Source: Gnetum montanum (taxonomy: Eukaryota > Streptophyta > Gnetopsida > Gnetales > Gnetaceae). From it: a DNA stretch of 64,000 nt. The notes beneath the pieces were generated by a model. That model was not told the DNA's origin. It made no database searches and was given only the letters and a program-made list of their open reading frames with translations. The stretch lies in NCBI GenBank assembly GCA_015680685.1, contig MNCI01010128.1, positions 11,726 to 75,725 on the forward strand, given 5' to 3'. A program made the position numbers and the translations under genes. Shown in pieces: positions 34,802 through 45,599 of this stretch (position 1 is its first letter; each line of letters starts with the position of its first letter).

Positions 34802-35518
34802 TTTAAAATATTGATGCATTAAAATGCTTGAGATGTAGCCCTAGTGTTGGGAAATTTTGAATCTTTTAATGTGGATGTATCTCTGGACTATGTATTTCAT
34901 TTACAATTTAATGAAAAGCATGATACTTATTTTTTTTATGTATTAATCTCTGGTGGCATCATTTTACATTATATTTTAGTTAATCCCACCTTGTATTTTT
35001 TTTCTTTTTCTTTTGATGTAATTAGGCCCCTTGTGGGCCCCATGTGCTAGTTTAAGGCCATTTTAGGCCCCACTTCTTTCTTCCCTTTTTTTGTTATTAT
35101 TTTGTTATTTTTTTTGGTTTTTAGTTTTTCTTTTATTATTATTTTTTCTTTGTGGCTAAGCAAAAACATAACTAAGGCAAGAAGAAAATATAACACAAAT
35201 TGCAACTATACAAATAGAAAAAGAGCTAAAGACAAGTCAAAGGAACAAGCAAGTTAGGGACATGCCCTAATCACGTAGATGTTTCCTAACTCAATGTGGG
35301 TTAGGTGATGCATAAGGCCTGGAAAACACATGGTGATACTCTTCTAGGTCATCATCTACCATTGGAAAAGGTAATTCTGACCATAGAGCTTCCTCATGAG
35401 AATCATTCGTTTTTCTTGATTCATCCACTGAACAACATTGGTTTTCATTGCAAATAGGTGGTGAGTCTTCAGAGATTTCTACTTCCGACCCTTACTTAGT
35501 GTTTACATTGTTAATAGC
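34802..35518. other. Region between the opposite-strand gene and protease of B
   Basis: Holds the protease tail (on -, to about 35265), a single copy of the minisatellite motif GTGCTAGTTTAAGGCC (35038) and the probable 3' UTR of the opposite-strand gene. A second lone motif is at 32169, so motif copies flank the gene on both sides. Confidence 0.5.
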
Positions 35519-35968
35519 CTAAGGGGCTATGTCATCACCAAAGATCACCACTTCTCCACATTCATAAGGTAAGTGGATCTCTTGTTGGACTAGTGAGGAA
35601 ACATCCCTTAATTGGGCTAACCAAGATCTTCCTAGGATTAAGTTGAATCCGAGCATCTCTTCAACCATGATGAACTGTACATTGGTGGGGAATTGGTCCC
35701 CTACCACAAAATCAATTGTGACTGTTCCCTTGACAACCACATATGCTCCATTAAAAGACTTTTAAAAAGCTATTATTGTTGGCTTGATTTGGTCCACTAG
35801 ACCAAGCTTCTCAACAACGAGGAATGGAATTACGTTGGTTGCCACCCCATCATCAACATGCACTCTGTGAATCTTGTACTGACCCACATGAATTGTTATG
35901 AACATGGGTGTAGTTTTTACTTGACCCTTCTCAAGGTTAGCTTTAATGGCCTCATCATGAAAAGTCAA
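35519..35968 (-). pseudogene. pro: Aspartic protease of element B
   Basis: Active-site block HVDDGVATNVIPFLVVEKLG, then after one stop (near 35760) FIMVEEMLGFNLILGRSWLA and LVQQEIHLPYECGEVVIFGD. The same order and spacing as in A, and the frame is unbroken into gag. Function as for the A copy; the catalytic Asp of DDG is present. Confidence 0.85.
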
Positions 35969-38342
35969 GAGTGTTGGCCATATTCTTCGGTCATAGACCG
36001 GAGCATTATAACACGGATGGCCTTTTCCTCTACTAGCATGTCTTCCTTGATAGGAATGAATGCCAACATGTGAACTAAAGCCTCACAATGTGCAAAAAAA
36101 TTCATAATTAAATTGTAGAGGCTCAAAGTTGTATTCTTTTATTTTATAGCCTACTTGACCTATGCGAGTGCATCTAGAAAATCTTGTCCGCCATCTAGTT
36201 TTTTGGTGGTCTTTATTTCCTTGACATGCCCTAAGAGATAGATTTCCTAAGGAGGAGGAGGACACTTGGCTTTTGGTTGGGTAGTGGACTTTTGAGCCTT
36301 GGTGGTTGCTTGTTGCGCATGCATATCTATGCTGGTAGATTTAGGCAATAGGACCATGGGAACTACTGAGAGAGGGTATGCTTAGGGGGACCTAATTCAA
36401 TGCGTTCCTTAGCCATTTTTTTAGTCAAATGCTCTTCACATTTCTTCAAACAAAAAGGTTGCAATGTAGTTCCAACCACTAAATCCTAGGTAGATAAGGG
36501 TTTCATACATTTTGGCATCTTTATAACAAAAGGTTCTTGGGTCACTGCCGCAACGTGCTATGGGGATCTAACCACAAAAGGTGTTATAGGTGCCCGAGGT
36601 GGTACCTTGATGACAAAGGGAGCTTGTGGGGTAGTTGATGTTAAGGCTTCAATATCATAGGAAGGCACACGAACCATAAATGGTTCATGTGTTGGCTTTA
36701 CATCATCATCAATGCTAATAGCATTAATGGCATATCCTGCACTACTAGAATTCAATGGATCCTTATAAATGTTCATGGACTAGTTCTCTAGCTGGATGGA
36801 ATTACTTTCATCAAGGACCGGCTTGCCTTGATCAATTATGCATTGAATATCATCTTTCAATGCTAGGTAGTAATCTATGTCATGGTCATGCAACTGATGG
36901 TAGTTGTAGGACTGGTCCAGTCTAAAATTTTTGGGCACAGGAGGCTCATTGGGAATAGCCACAGAGGGGTCTCAGAGGATCTTGCAGAACCTTTTGTGGT
37001 GTTTGTGAGCATCTTGTAACATTTGCTTATGTTCAATGCACCTAGCACTTAGTAATTGATCCAAAATTTTTGATGGCTTAATCGGCAAAGGGGTATATTT
37101 TGAGTGATCCTTGCACTCAAAGTTCGACCTTGATAGAGATTGCCTTGTGGCCATTGATAGTACAGGTTGGTTGGCTCCTACATTACTAGAACCTGATGTT
37201 TTGTTGGTAGTGGCTAAGGCCTTAGCTACCTTGGCCACCTATTTGTTGTTGTTGGGCTTGGCTTCATTAGCCACAGCCGCCATAGTGGTTGTCATGGCTT
37301 TTCCCTTTTCTTTATCTTTCTTTGCATGTGCAGTCTTGTAAGCTATGTAAGCTGGGTCCTTACTGGCCTTTGCCACATCTTGTATGCTCTTTGTTTGAGC
37401 GAAGGCTTGGCTAACGGATCGTAGGGCTAAATAATATAGCTTTGATTTAATGAAATCATTTATGGCATCCTTAAAAATGGCTAGTAGGTGGGTTTCAACA
37501 ATTGGCTCACAAATTTCATTTAGGGAGGTGCTCTAACATTATATGAATTTTTGCACTAGTTCTAGTGCTTCTTGATTAACATTCATGAGCTAGTCTAGCA
37601 TGGCTTCTGACTTCAAGCTGTACTTGAAGCGGGTTACAAACTTGCTTAGCAAATCCTCTAGAGTTGAAATGGAAGCTTGAGGAAGCGTGCAATACCAATC
37701 TAAATCTTTTACATTCAAAGGCATGGCGAAGACATGGATAACCACATGTGGCCATGGTTCCAATAATAAGGAGTTGGAATAGAAAGTGACTAGATGGGCA
37801 TTTGGGTCACCCTCTCTATTGTATTTTGTAAATTGGGGAAGCTATATTCTAGGAGGCAACGTGAGTTGAGAAACCACAAGGCTAATTGGGTCATCCTGAT
37901 AGAAGTCCACTACATGGACTATTTTAGAGTTGGTGCCTTTAAGCCACTTGACCTTCTCACTGAGGGTTTGAATAAGTTAAAATGCTTGATCAAGACTTGA
38001 GGATGTTGCAGGGGGTTGCATTAGTTGTACCATTGATGGTGCCATTAGAGTAGCTACCATGGGTGGTGCTATCGGCATAGCTACCATGGGTGGTGCTATT
38101 GGTGCAACTATCAGTCCCATTAGGGGTGCTATTAGAGTGGCTACCATTGGCGGTGGCACTGTCAAAGTTGCCCCATTGGTGGTGGTGCCGAGGTGGCTAC
38201 CAACCCCATTGGTGACATCATTGAAGTAGCCCATAATCCCATAGTCAGTTTTGCCATATGTAACATTTGGTACATCTATGGCTGCATGCATGGCGACATC
38301 TAGGATAATTGAACAGTAGGAAAAGATGTTGCTGCCCACCAT
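35969..38342 (-). pseudogene. gag: gag of element B
   Basis: From the N-terminus: Ala/Pro/Met-rich repeats (APPMVAMPIAPPMVATLMAP, about 38150-38030), then SSSLDQAF, which is where the A copy enters the window. The gag core follows (AFAQTKSIQDVAKASKDPAY, about 37400), a KDHSKYTPLPIKPS block, NYHQLHDHDIDYYLALKDDI (the degenerate zinc-like block of A), and a Pro-rich linker with PFVIKVPPRAP. The tail joins protease without a frame change, unlike A. About a dozen stops, many at Gln or Trp positions. Confidence 0.8.
38033..38180 (-). repeat. Tandem repeat in the gag N-terminal region of B
   Basis: Imperfect units around GCTACCATGGGTGGTGCTAT, encoding repeated APPMVA-type peptides on the - strand. 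Confidence 0.65.
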
Positions 38343-39568
38343 GCCATTAAAGCTGAAGCTATTGTTGGTGGTGCGACTAACATAGAGGGGATAATGAGAA
38401 TAGGGCTTGTTTGTGGCTGCGATGTGGGCATAGTATGCACATATGACAATGTTGGTGTCATAGACACTGGCTGCAAAAATTGGACAAGTTACGAGGGAAT
38501 AATAATAGAAGAGAGAGAAAAGATCCTACATTCTATTGCATTGACAACATTTGGTGGCTGCCTACCACCAACGAAGATTTGGGCTACCGAAGTGTCATAG
38601 CCATTGCAAAGGAGGTAGAAGACTATGACTGGTGGGATTTGAACATAGAGGTACACAATAGTGCTAAGGCATAGAGTGAGTCACCATCATCAAAATAGGA
38701 TTCAAACTCCTCTTGCCCATATTGGAGGGGTTCATCATAGAGGGATGCCGCATCTTGCTCTTTGGCCCACTCATCTGAATATGTTTGTCCAAGATCCACT
38801 GGAAAGTTTTAGTGAGCGGTATGACTATGTCAGGGGTGGGAAGGAACTACCTCTCATTTTAGTGGATAATTTCAAAACTATGTGTTTCTTCCATTTCCTG
38901 GTGGTCCAATGGTAGACCCACCTGCATCTTTCCACATAAAAAGTTGTATCATTCTTCATCAAGTGCCATATGTTCAAGTGATTGGTGCCACTATCTAAGA
39001 GACTACCATTGTGGTTGCACTGGGCTAGGCATTCACTCAACATCCACCACATGTTGAATAGGGTGGGCCACCTCCAACCTCAGGGTAGTAGCCAAGGTGT
39101 TAACATGGTTCATTTTCACTGTGTTGGAAAAGACGTGAAAAGAAAAGAGTCTTGCAAGAAACATTTAAATGCAATAAAATTTAAGCTAAAATGGTTAAAT
39201 ACACAAACTATAAAGAAAACATACCAAAAATGGCCAAGTCTAAAAATGCTAAAAAATAGTTATTTTCACTATTATGCTTGTCATGCTTTAAGGGACTGTC
39301 ATGCTCTAAGGGTTGTCACGCTCTATAGAACACTTACAGCTTGATGCAGTAAATAGTTTTTAGGTTTTTTGTCCTATGGGGTTCTAGGGGAATTGTCAAA
39401 TAGGACTAATCTACACCAACTAGAATGTAGACAACTCCTACGCTAGCCTATGATCCAGCTACTGTCATTGTAGGTCCATAGGGGTGTTATGCCTACGCTA
39501 GCCTATTGCTAGTGAAAGGGGTATAGAAAGCATGTCGGACTACCCGTGGCACATAGAAGGAACAAGGA
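38343..39568. other. 5' leader of element B
   Basis: Between gag and primer site. Some in-frame gag-like coding may extend into it, but I recognise no domain. Confidence 0.4.
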
Positions 39569-39587
39569 GGCCCTCCTTCTAGTGCCA
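39569..39587 (-). other. Primer binding site of element B
   Basis: On the - strand TGGCACTAGAAGGAGGGCC starts 8 bases after the end of the 5' LTR. A TGG start is expected for a tRNA 3' end (CCA). The tRNA is not identified. Confidence 0.6.
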
Positions 39588-39594
39588 AAATCTA

Positions 39595-41261
39595 TGACAT
39601 CTGAAAACGTTGGTGGTTGGAACACCAAGAGGTCATTGGGCGTAGAGCCTAACCCCGAGTTTGTGGAAGGGTCATGCTGAAGAAAATGGAAACATGATGT
39701 CCTAAATAGTTTCGTTGATCATATAGGAACTTACGTGGTGTAACAATAACCATTTGAAAAAGCCCAAAAATAGTATTGCAAATTAAGTAAAAATATGTGT
39801 TAGCAATGAAAAATGTAGGAAATTATGCTAAAATTTGAAATGAATGCTAAAGGAAAATGACATGAGAGTTTAAGTGAAGAAATGCACCATCCCAAGATTG
39901 GGGGAACATGACTTCTGATTAATCAGTGTGTGAAATTACTACGTAGTGTCAGACAGGCACAATGGGGTAGCGCAACAGTGTGGTCATAGTCTCCAGGACA
40001 TTGCAGACATAATGTTGGTAGCTACAAAAGAGGCTAGACCTTTTGGGCTTACAATTGTCATGCTGTGTAGGAGCTAGAAAGACTAGGTCATGGTACTCAA
40101 CCAGGTGTCAAGCTCAAGTTCTAAAGTGCGAGAGTGATGAAGATGCTAAGAATTCTCTAGTGCTTGATTCTTGGAGTGATTCGCTCATCATCAACTCACA
40201 ATTTTGCCAATAGATCCTCCAAAATGCTAATTATTGAGGTATTTATAGATATAGGGTTGATGTGAGATGAAGACTGGATGCCACGTGGCCTAGATCTCAC
40301 ATATCATGGGCACAAACAAGTCACGCTAACATGTTACGCTCAAAGTGTCAAGCTCTAAGTGTCAAGATCAATGGTGTTACGCTCTACAGGACAGGAATAG
40401 GAACTGAAAATATGCCAAACTATGACCACACCGCTTGGACTGTGTGTGCCAAAGTCTGAAGAACAACCATGTACCTACAAACAATGCCAAAATACATGCA
40501 ACTAGGAGGCTACACTCCTGGACTACATCTTCCCTCTCTTTCAAGTAGGGTCAAGTGTAGGAACAATTTTGGGGATCAATGGGGGCTGCAAAAACAAAGC
40601 ACACTATTGATCTTGGTCGTTAGAGGGATGTCGGAGCTGAAATGAAGGTCAGTCCTAAGTTCTGGGAGCTTCTAGAGGCATTTGGAGGCATTTCCCAAGT
40701 ATCATACTATCTATGTTGCATAGCATGACAACACGTAGCATGAAAACTTAGAAAAGTTTTGTAGATTTTGGCTTGTCACATTGTCTATGTTGTGCAACAT
40801 AGTAGAGCATAGTACCCATATTTTGATAAATTTTGCCAAATTTTGCAATGTTTCTTCATGGCACACTGACCACATTCTGAGGGTGAAGTAGGACAAGTAG
40901 CCTCAGAAGTCAGAAAATTATCAAATGCATCTTCCATGTCTATATAGCTTGATATACTTCTAGTCCAACACTTAGAAAAAATTGAGCCCTGAAACTTGTG
41001 CTACGCTATCTACGTTGTGCAACATAGCAGAGTGTAACAGGCCCAAAAGATAGAAAATTTGCTGAACTCTTTTTTCCATGTTGAGTACCTTTGACAACTC
41101 CTAGCCTAGTACCTAGGTAGACTAGCAATGGATACATGTGTCAAGTTGGGCAAGCTGGAGAGCATAGCAAGCTTGACAACTTGGGAGATAGAAAATTTGC
41201 CAAATTGTTTGGTCCATCTCGAGTGATCCTGACTACTTCTAGCTTAACATTTGTGCAAACT
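39595..41261 (-). repeat. 5' LTR of element B (cut by assembly gap)
   Basis: Aligns with 24857-26523. TATAAATA intact on the - strand (40240-40247). About 608 bp of its U3, present in the 3' LTR (26524-27131), is missing at the gap. Confidence 0.85.
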
Positions 41262-41308
41262 NNNNNNNNNNNNNNNNNNNNNNNNNNNNNNNNNNNNNNN
41301 NNNNNNNN
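41262..41308. other. Assembly gap (47 N)
   Basis: It replaces the rest of the B 5' LTR (about 608 bp expected) and the end of the interrupted G integrase, so the real distance must be larger than shown. Confidence 0.9.
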
Positions 41309-41806
41309 GAGCTTGCTAAAGAATTTCATGAAAATGATGTACCATATATGCTGGATTGGAATACCTTGCCATTACAATCCAATGCTAGCTTTGAAGTTAG
41401 ACCCATTGCTAGTAAGAACCAACGAATCAAGAAATTATGAAATAAAACTATTAACAAAGTACTTGTTTAATGGTCAAATTGAGATCAGCAAATTTGGGAA
41501 AATAGGAAATTTATTTTAAATACTTACTCCCAACTTTTTGAGCATCATGATATTGAATGATAAATTGTATTTATTATGGACATAATAAATTATATTTTAT
41601 AATTTCTGATCTTCTATTTTTATAGATGATAATGAGGAAAATAAAGAAACTAAAGCTAAGGAGCATAACAATGAAGTAGCAACTAAGCAGTTGGACATAG
41701 AGGAAGAGCTCAAGGATGAGCTAGATGCCTAAGGGGGGTNAACAATGAAGTAGCAACTAAGCAGTTAGACATAGAGGAAGAGCTCAAGGATGAGCTAGAT
41801 GCCTAA
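41309..41806 (+). pseudogene. C-terminus of element G pol with chromodomain-like segment
   Basis: Reads ELAKEFHENDVPYMLDWNTL, then SFEVRPIASKNQRIKKL and NKTINKVLV with a Trp, a pattern found in chromovirus integrase tails (P-x-I-L..RNR.I..VLVQW). After a non-coding or frame-shifted stretch (41520-41620) an acidic end reads LDIEEELKDELDA with TAA at 41804-41806. A polypurine tract and LTR follow directly. This is the continuation of 21838-24856 on the far side of B. Confidence 0.55.
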
Positions 41807-41813
41807 GGGGGGT
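41668..41813 (+). repeat. 72-bp duplicate around a single N (assembly artefact)
   Basis: 41668-41739 and 41741-41813 are the same sequence with one change (TTGGAC/TTAGAC), separated by a lone N at 41740. This looks like unmerged contig ends, not a biological repeat. Confidence 0.8.
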
Positions 41814-41817
41814 AGAT

Positions 41818-42327
41818 TGTAATGTCCTATCCCTTGTTAAGGGTGGAAAAAATTGTAAATAATGTAATTAACCTTAAAATTCAAGGAAACCTCATTATGA
41901 GAAGTTACAATTATTCACGTATCCCTCAGGAAAGGGTTTGACCTATGCCATTTAAGGTCGGGGTTAGAGGTTGTGTCAGGCATGGAGTTGTGGAGCTAGG
42001 GAGAGGCAAGTAATGAGAGCCAAGTGAAGTAGGACAAGAAGATATTTATCATTCCTTTGGTAGGATAGCCTAACCATGGTGGCAGTGTCGGATTGCCTCT
42101 ACGGCTTAAGTGGCATGGGAAGATAACCCAGAGGGCATTATAGTACTCTCTTCTATTAATAAAATTTTTCTATAATCCTATTTTCATTCTTCCTTACCAA
42201 ATATTTAATTACTAGTTAATTCATTTATTAAATATTTATAATGTTTCCAGTATATTATCTAAGAAAATGATGAGTGTAAAAAATTAAGCAATCATATTTT
42301 TATGACATCCAGGAACGAGATGTCACA
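41818..42327 (+). repeat. 3' LTR of element G (510 bp)
   Basis: Starts TGTAATGTCC after the purine tract AAGGGGGGTAGAT and ends GAGATGTCACA. Contains AATAAA in its second half (about 42165). Confidence 0.7.
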
Positions 42328-43159
42328 GCTTCCATGAAAAATAGGATTTGAGGTATCCTAGAGGGCCTACCAGATCACCTATGGACTTAGAAAATGTAAA
42401 AATGAGGGTAGAAAAATAAAAATTTAGTGCAAATCTAAGAAAATAAATACATAAAAATACAAAAAAATAAATTCAACTTGCACAACAAAACTAAACTTTA
42501 AACTTTATTATAAAATAAAGGCGCATCCAAAAATTGTGTACAAGGGATTTCTAAGGATGCCAAGGAGGTTCACTTCAATGGGTGCTTAAAATCTATTAAG
42601 GCATGTAGCCTTGGATGTCACAGTTAGCTTCATGATTCAGATGCTCCACAACTACTGAAAATGTGAAGTGTTGTCACAATTCTGACAAGATCTACAATGT
42701 TGGTGGTGTAGGGGGGTGAGATGTGTGGGGGTTTTGGGCTACCAAGAAGGGCCACACTGGGAGTCTCAATGCCCAAGTTGCTTAGTGTTGGTGTAGGACC
42801 AGACACAATCTTAGGGGGGTAAAACTAGCTATGATGGTTATGGGTATCAGTTCCATGCTAAAAATTGCTACAAAAGCTTTTGTGTTTGCAAGTGGTAAAA
42901 TTTTCAAAAATGTGGAAACCTTTCATGGTGTTTGAGCTTGGTTTTTATAAGGTTTTCATCATAAATTTGGCTACAAATTTTCTACCTAATTGCTAATATA
43001 CTGCTATTATTTATAGGTGTTGTAGGTGTCTATGTATGGTAAGTTTTAACACCCCTAAGTTACCAAAACCATTTCATTTTCTAAAAATAGCAAAAAGGAA
43101 TTTTACCTATGTTGGGCCTTCCAATAGCAACATTATGCTTGCAGGAGTCACGTTGAGGT

Positions 43160-43530
43160 GCATGGGTAATGTTGGGATATGACACCCACACTAGGGATAT
43201 AGCACCCACACAAGGGATATGGCACCCACACTGAGGGTATAACACCCATGCTAGAGTAATGTTGGACCCACACTAGAGCAACGTTGAGGTGCATGGGCAA
43301 CATTGGGGGATGACACCCATGTTGGAGGTATGACACCCACACTGGAGCAACACTGAGGTGTATGGGCAACATTGGGGGATGACACCCATGCTGGAGGTAT
43401 GGCACCCACACTAGAGCAACACTGAGGTACATGAGCAACATTGAGGGATGACACCAATGTTGGGGGTATGGCACCCACACTAGAGCAATGTTGGATTCAC
43501 GTTGGAGTAATGCTAGACCCATGCTGGAGC
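43160..43530 (-). repeat. 69-bp tandem repeat in the LTR of C
   Basis: At least four units with CACCCACACTAGAGCAACGT and GGGCAACATTGGGGGATGAC, period 69 bp (23 codons), which keeps open frames with 23-residue repeats (PQHGCHPPMLP-like). A repeat, not a gene. Confidence 0.8.
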
Positions 43531-43640
43531 AACGTTGGGGCAATGTTGGGGGTGCAGTAGCAACATTGGGAGGTAAGAGTTATACCCCCCACATTGGGCA
43601 TGGGCGATGTTACAAATCCCAACACTAGGTGTAGGTAGGT

Positions 43641-43681
43641 TAAACACACACACACCCACACCCCCACCCCCCCACCCCCGC
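43641..43681 (+). repeat. CA/C-rich simple repeat
   Basis: ACACACACACCCACACCCCC-type low-complexity tract. Confidence 0.8.
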
Positions 43682-43879
43682 CAAAGACCAAATATAGGCA
43701 TATATGGCTTTTTTCACCTGGGGGATGAGGCTTTGATCACTTATGAGGCATTTTTCAACCCCAAAAGTATTAAGTATGTGAAATCTAATCTCTAGGATTG
43801 TAATCTCCACATTTACAATGAAGTTTAGCCTTGGGTTTCATGGGATGAAGGCTACAAAGGTTACAACATGCATTTTTGG

Positions 43880-44000
43880 TGGTGTTTCATTGGCCTCTCT
43901 TTGTTGATATCTAGAGGGTTGACCTAGGAAACATTGATAAAGAATACAAAACATCACTGTAGGTCCATCAATGATGTTCCCTCTTTGTGTTTAATTCAAT
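43880..44000 (-). repeat. LTR block of C matching B and A
   Basis: GGTGGTGTTTCATTGGCCTC and AAGAATACAAAACATCA align with B 26716-26800 and A 12771-12855, placing an LTR of the same family here. The LTR start should lie about 340 bp further (44300-44420), next to the T-rich tract. Confidence 0.6.
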
Positions 44001-44352
44001 AGTGTCAAACCATGCCAAAGAGTGCTTATGATGATGGAATAAGGCTATGATGAGGTGATGGTTATGAGGCCATATTTGATCATGAGGGAGTGGTCAAATG
44101 GGTTAACAATGAATTTCCAATATTGACATCATGGTTGTAGTTATGGTGGTGATATGTTAAATGGTCAATGAGGTCTTTGCACTTCGTGTTTTGAAGTGTT
44201 GGTCACTCAACAATGCGTTTTGAGAAACCAACACCTTGCTTCAAAGTTTTTCTTTGGTCATTAGACTCCTCCCTTTGCATGTTTGAAGCCATTGGTTTGT
44301 CTTTTGATTTTCATTGGCCATTCTGACTTCTTGGCAATTTGCTTCCTTGTTA

Positions 44353-44375
44353 TTATATATATATATATATATATT
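44353..44375 (+). repeat. TA microsatellite
   Basis: Alternating TA run. A second one is at about 47560-47580. Confidence 0.85.
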
Positions 44376-45299
44376 ATGGGGTAAAATCTTTGGGTTTCTT
44401 TGCCAAGGCTGGTCTGATTTTGTTTTTTTTTTCTTTTTTTTCTTTACTAAATGAGATGTGTAACATTTGGTAAACTTAATGGTTTTCCCATCGAATGAGA
44501 TATGTTCCATTCAACGAGCTTGATGATGGAGCATAACAAATGGATGTCAAATGGCCATAATGCATAAGTATGAAATATTGGTCAATGTTATTGCTTAGGA
44601 TAAGGAAGGCTATAATAAGGCTAGGGGGTTGGGTTCAAAGAGATGGTAAAGGGGAATGATGTGATACAAGCACTCTTGACACAGCAGGACAAACTCATCG
44701 GATTTTACACACCAAGGTCACATGATGACTTGTTGTTGTGATGAGTTATACCTTCACAATGACTTCCAGGCTTCATCCTGCAAGCACAACTCCTTGAGGA
44801 TAAGAAAACCAAGCAAAGAAAACAATAGGTCAATTTCCAGGTTTTGGTATGTAAGGTCAATTTAGCCTAACAAAATTACCAAAGTGGTTTATTTAGGCTT
44901 TAAGGCTAGTCATGTTTGCTTCCTCATTCTCCTAGCTTCATCCTGCATGACAACATAAGCACATCAAATGGCACCTATGTAAAACAATTGTTAAATAATG
45001 TCATAATAATGTAAAATTACATTAATAATGATGCTTAAATGAGTTAAAACATACTAGATCAAAGGTCAAACAAGGTTTAAACGTGGCCAATAAAGGTTAT
45101 AAGGGGTAGGTTAAACCAAATAGGGTGAAACATAAGTCAACTAATGCATATATGAAGGCCAAATGATGGTCAAAACCATATAAAATGGTGTCAAATAAGG
45201 TCAAGAAATGCTATGTTGATGTCAAAGGTCATCAATTAATGTCAAATTGAGTTAACCAAGGTCCAAGCAATGCTAAGTGATGGAAGAATACAATCAAAC

Positions 45300-45380
45300 A
45301 ATATTACATTTTACTAGTTTTAGGCCTTCGTGGGCTATGGTGCCAATTTAAGGCATTGGTAGGCCATGACATGGAGGCCT
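45300..45380 (-). repeat. Second minisatellite block of C
   Basis: CTAGTTTTAGGCCTTCGTGG and GCCAATTTAAGGCATTGGTAG units, as at 47720-47850. Confidence 0.6.
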
Positions 45381-45599
45381 ATTTCAATTGGTAAGGTCAA
45401 AGAAAGGTAAAGCTTAGTAAAACAAGGTAGGATAAAATAATATCAAGGTAAGATTTGAGTTAAAATAATTAGCCAAAATGGGATAAAACATTGCAAACTA
45501 GATGAAATAAGGCAAAATAGTGCACATCTAAGTATATACATATATGTTTTTTATTTTTTTTATTTTTTTAATCAGTTTTTTTTCATTGCCCTTCAGCAA

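Larger units (their letters stand above)
24857..41308 (-). mobile_element. Element B: Tat-lineage retrotransposon nested in G
   Basis: Read on the - strand: 5' LTR (41261-39595, cut by a gap), primer site, gag, protease, a region with an opposite-strand gene (+ strand), pol with two RNase H domains, minisatellite, polypurine tract and 3' LTR (27131-24857). The two LTRs differ at roughly 15 positions in a 175-bp stretch compared by eye, so the insertion is old. The left flank is TACTA (24852-24856); the other target copy is lost in the gap. It is the closest relative of A in the window. Confidence 0.9.
19901..42327 (+). mobile_element. Element G: chromovirus-type Ty3/gypsy, split by two later insertions
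   Basis: gag (19901-20583 and 21460-21837), protease-RT-RNase H-integrase (21838-24856), then, beyond nested element B, a chromodomain-like C-terminus (41309-41806), polypurine tract and 3' LTR (41818-42327). The RT signature FMDDILVYSK, the single RNase H and the chromodomain-like tail mark a chromovirus. The 5' LTR was not found. G is older than the solo LTR and than B. Confidence 0.75.

Noticed and set aside
38394-39344. Several open frames on + in the leader of element B
   Set aside because: They lie opposite the gag leader, are short and share nothing with A; no support.
43148-43701. Overlapping open frames of up to 131 codons on the - strand
   Set aside because: Produced by a 69-bp tandem repeat and a C-rich tract; repeated peptide with no known domain.
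44640-44680. GATGGTAAAGGG.AATGATGTG string shared with about 49910
   Set aside because: Only about 30 bp match; too short to define an LTR or target site.
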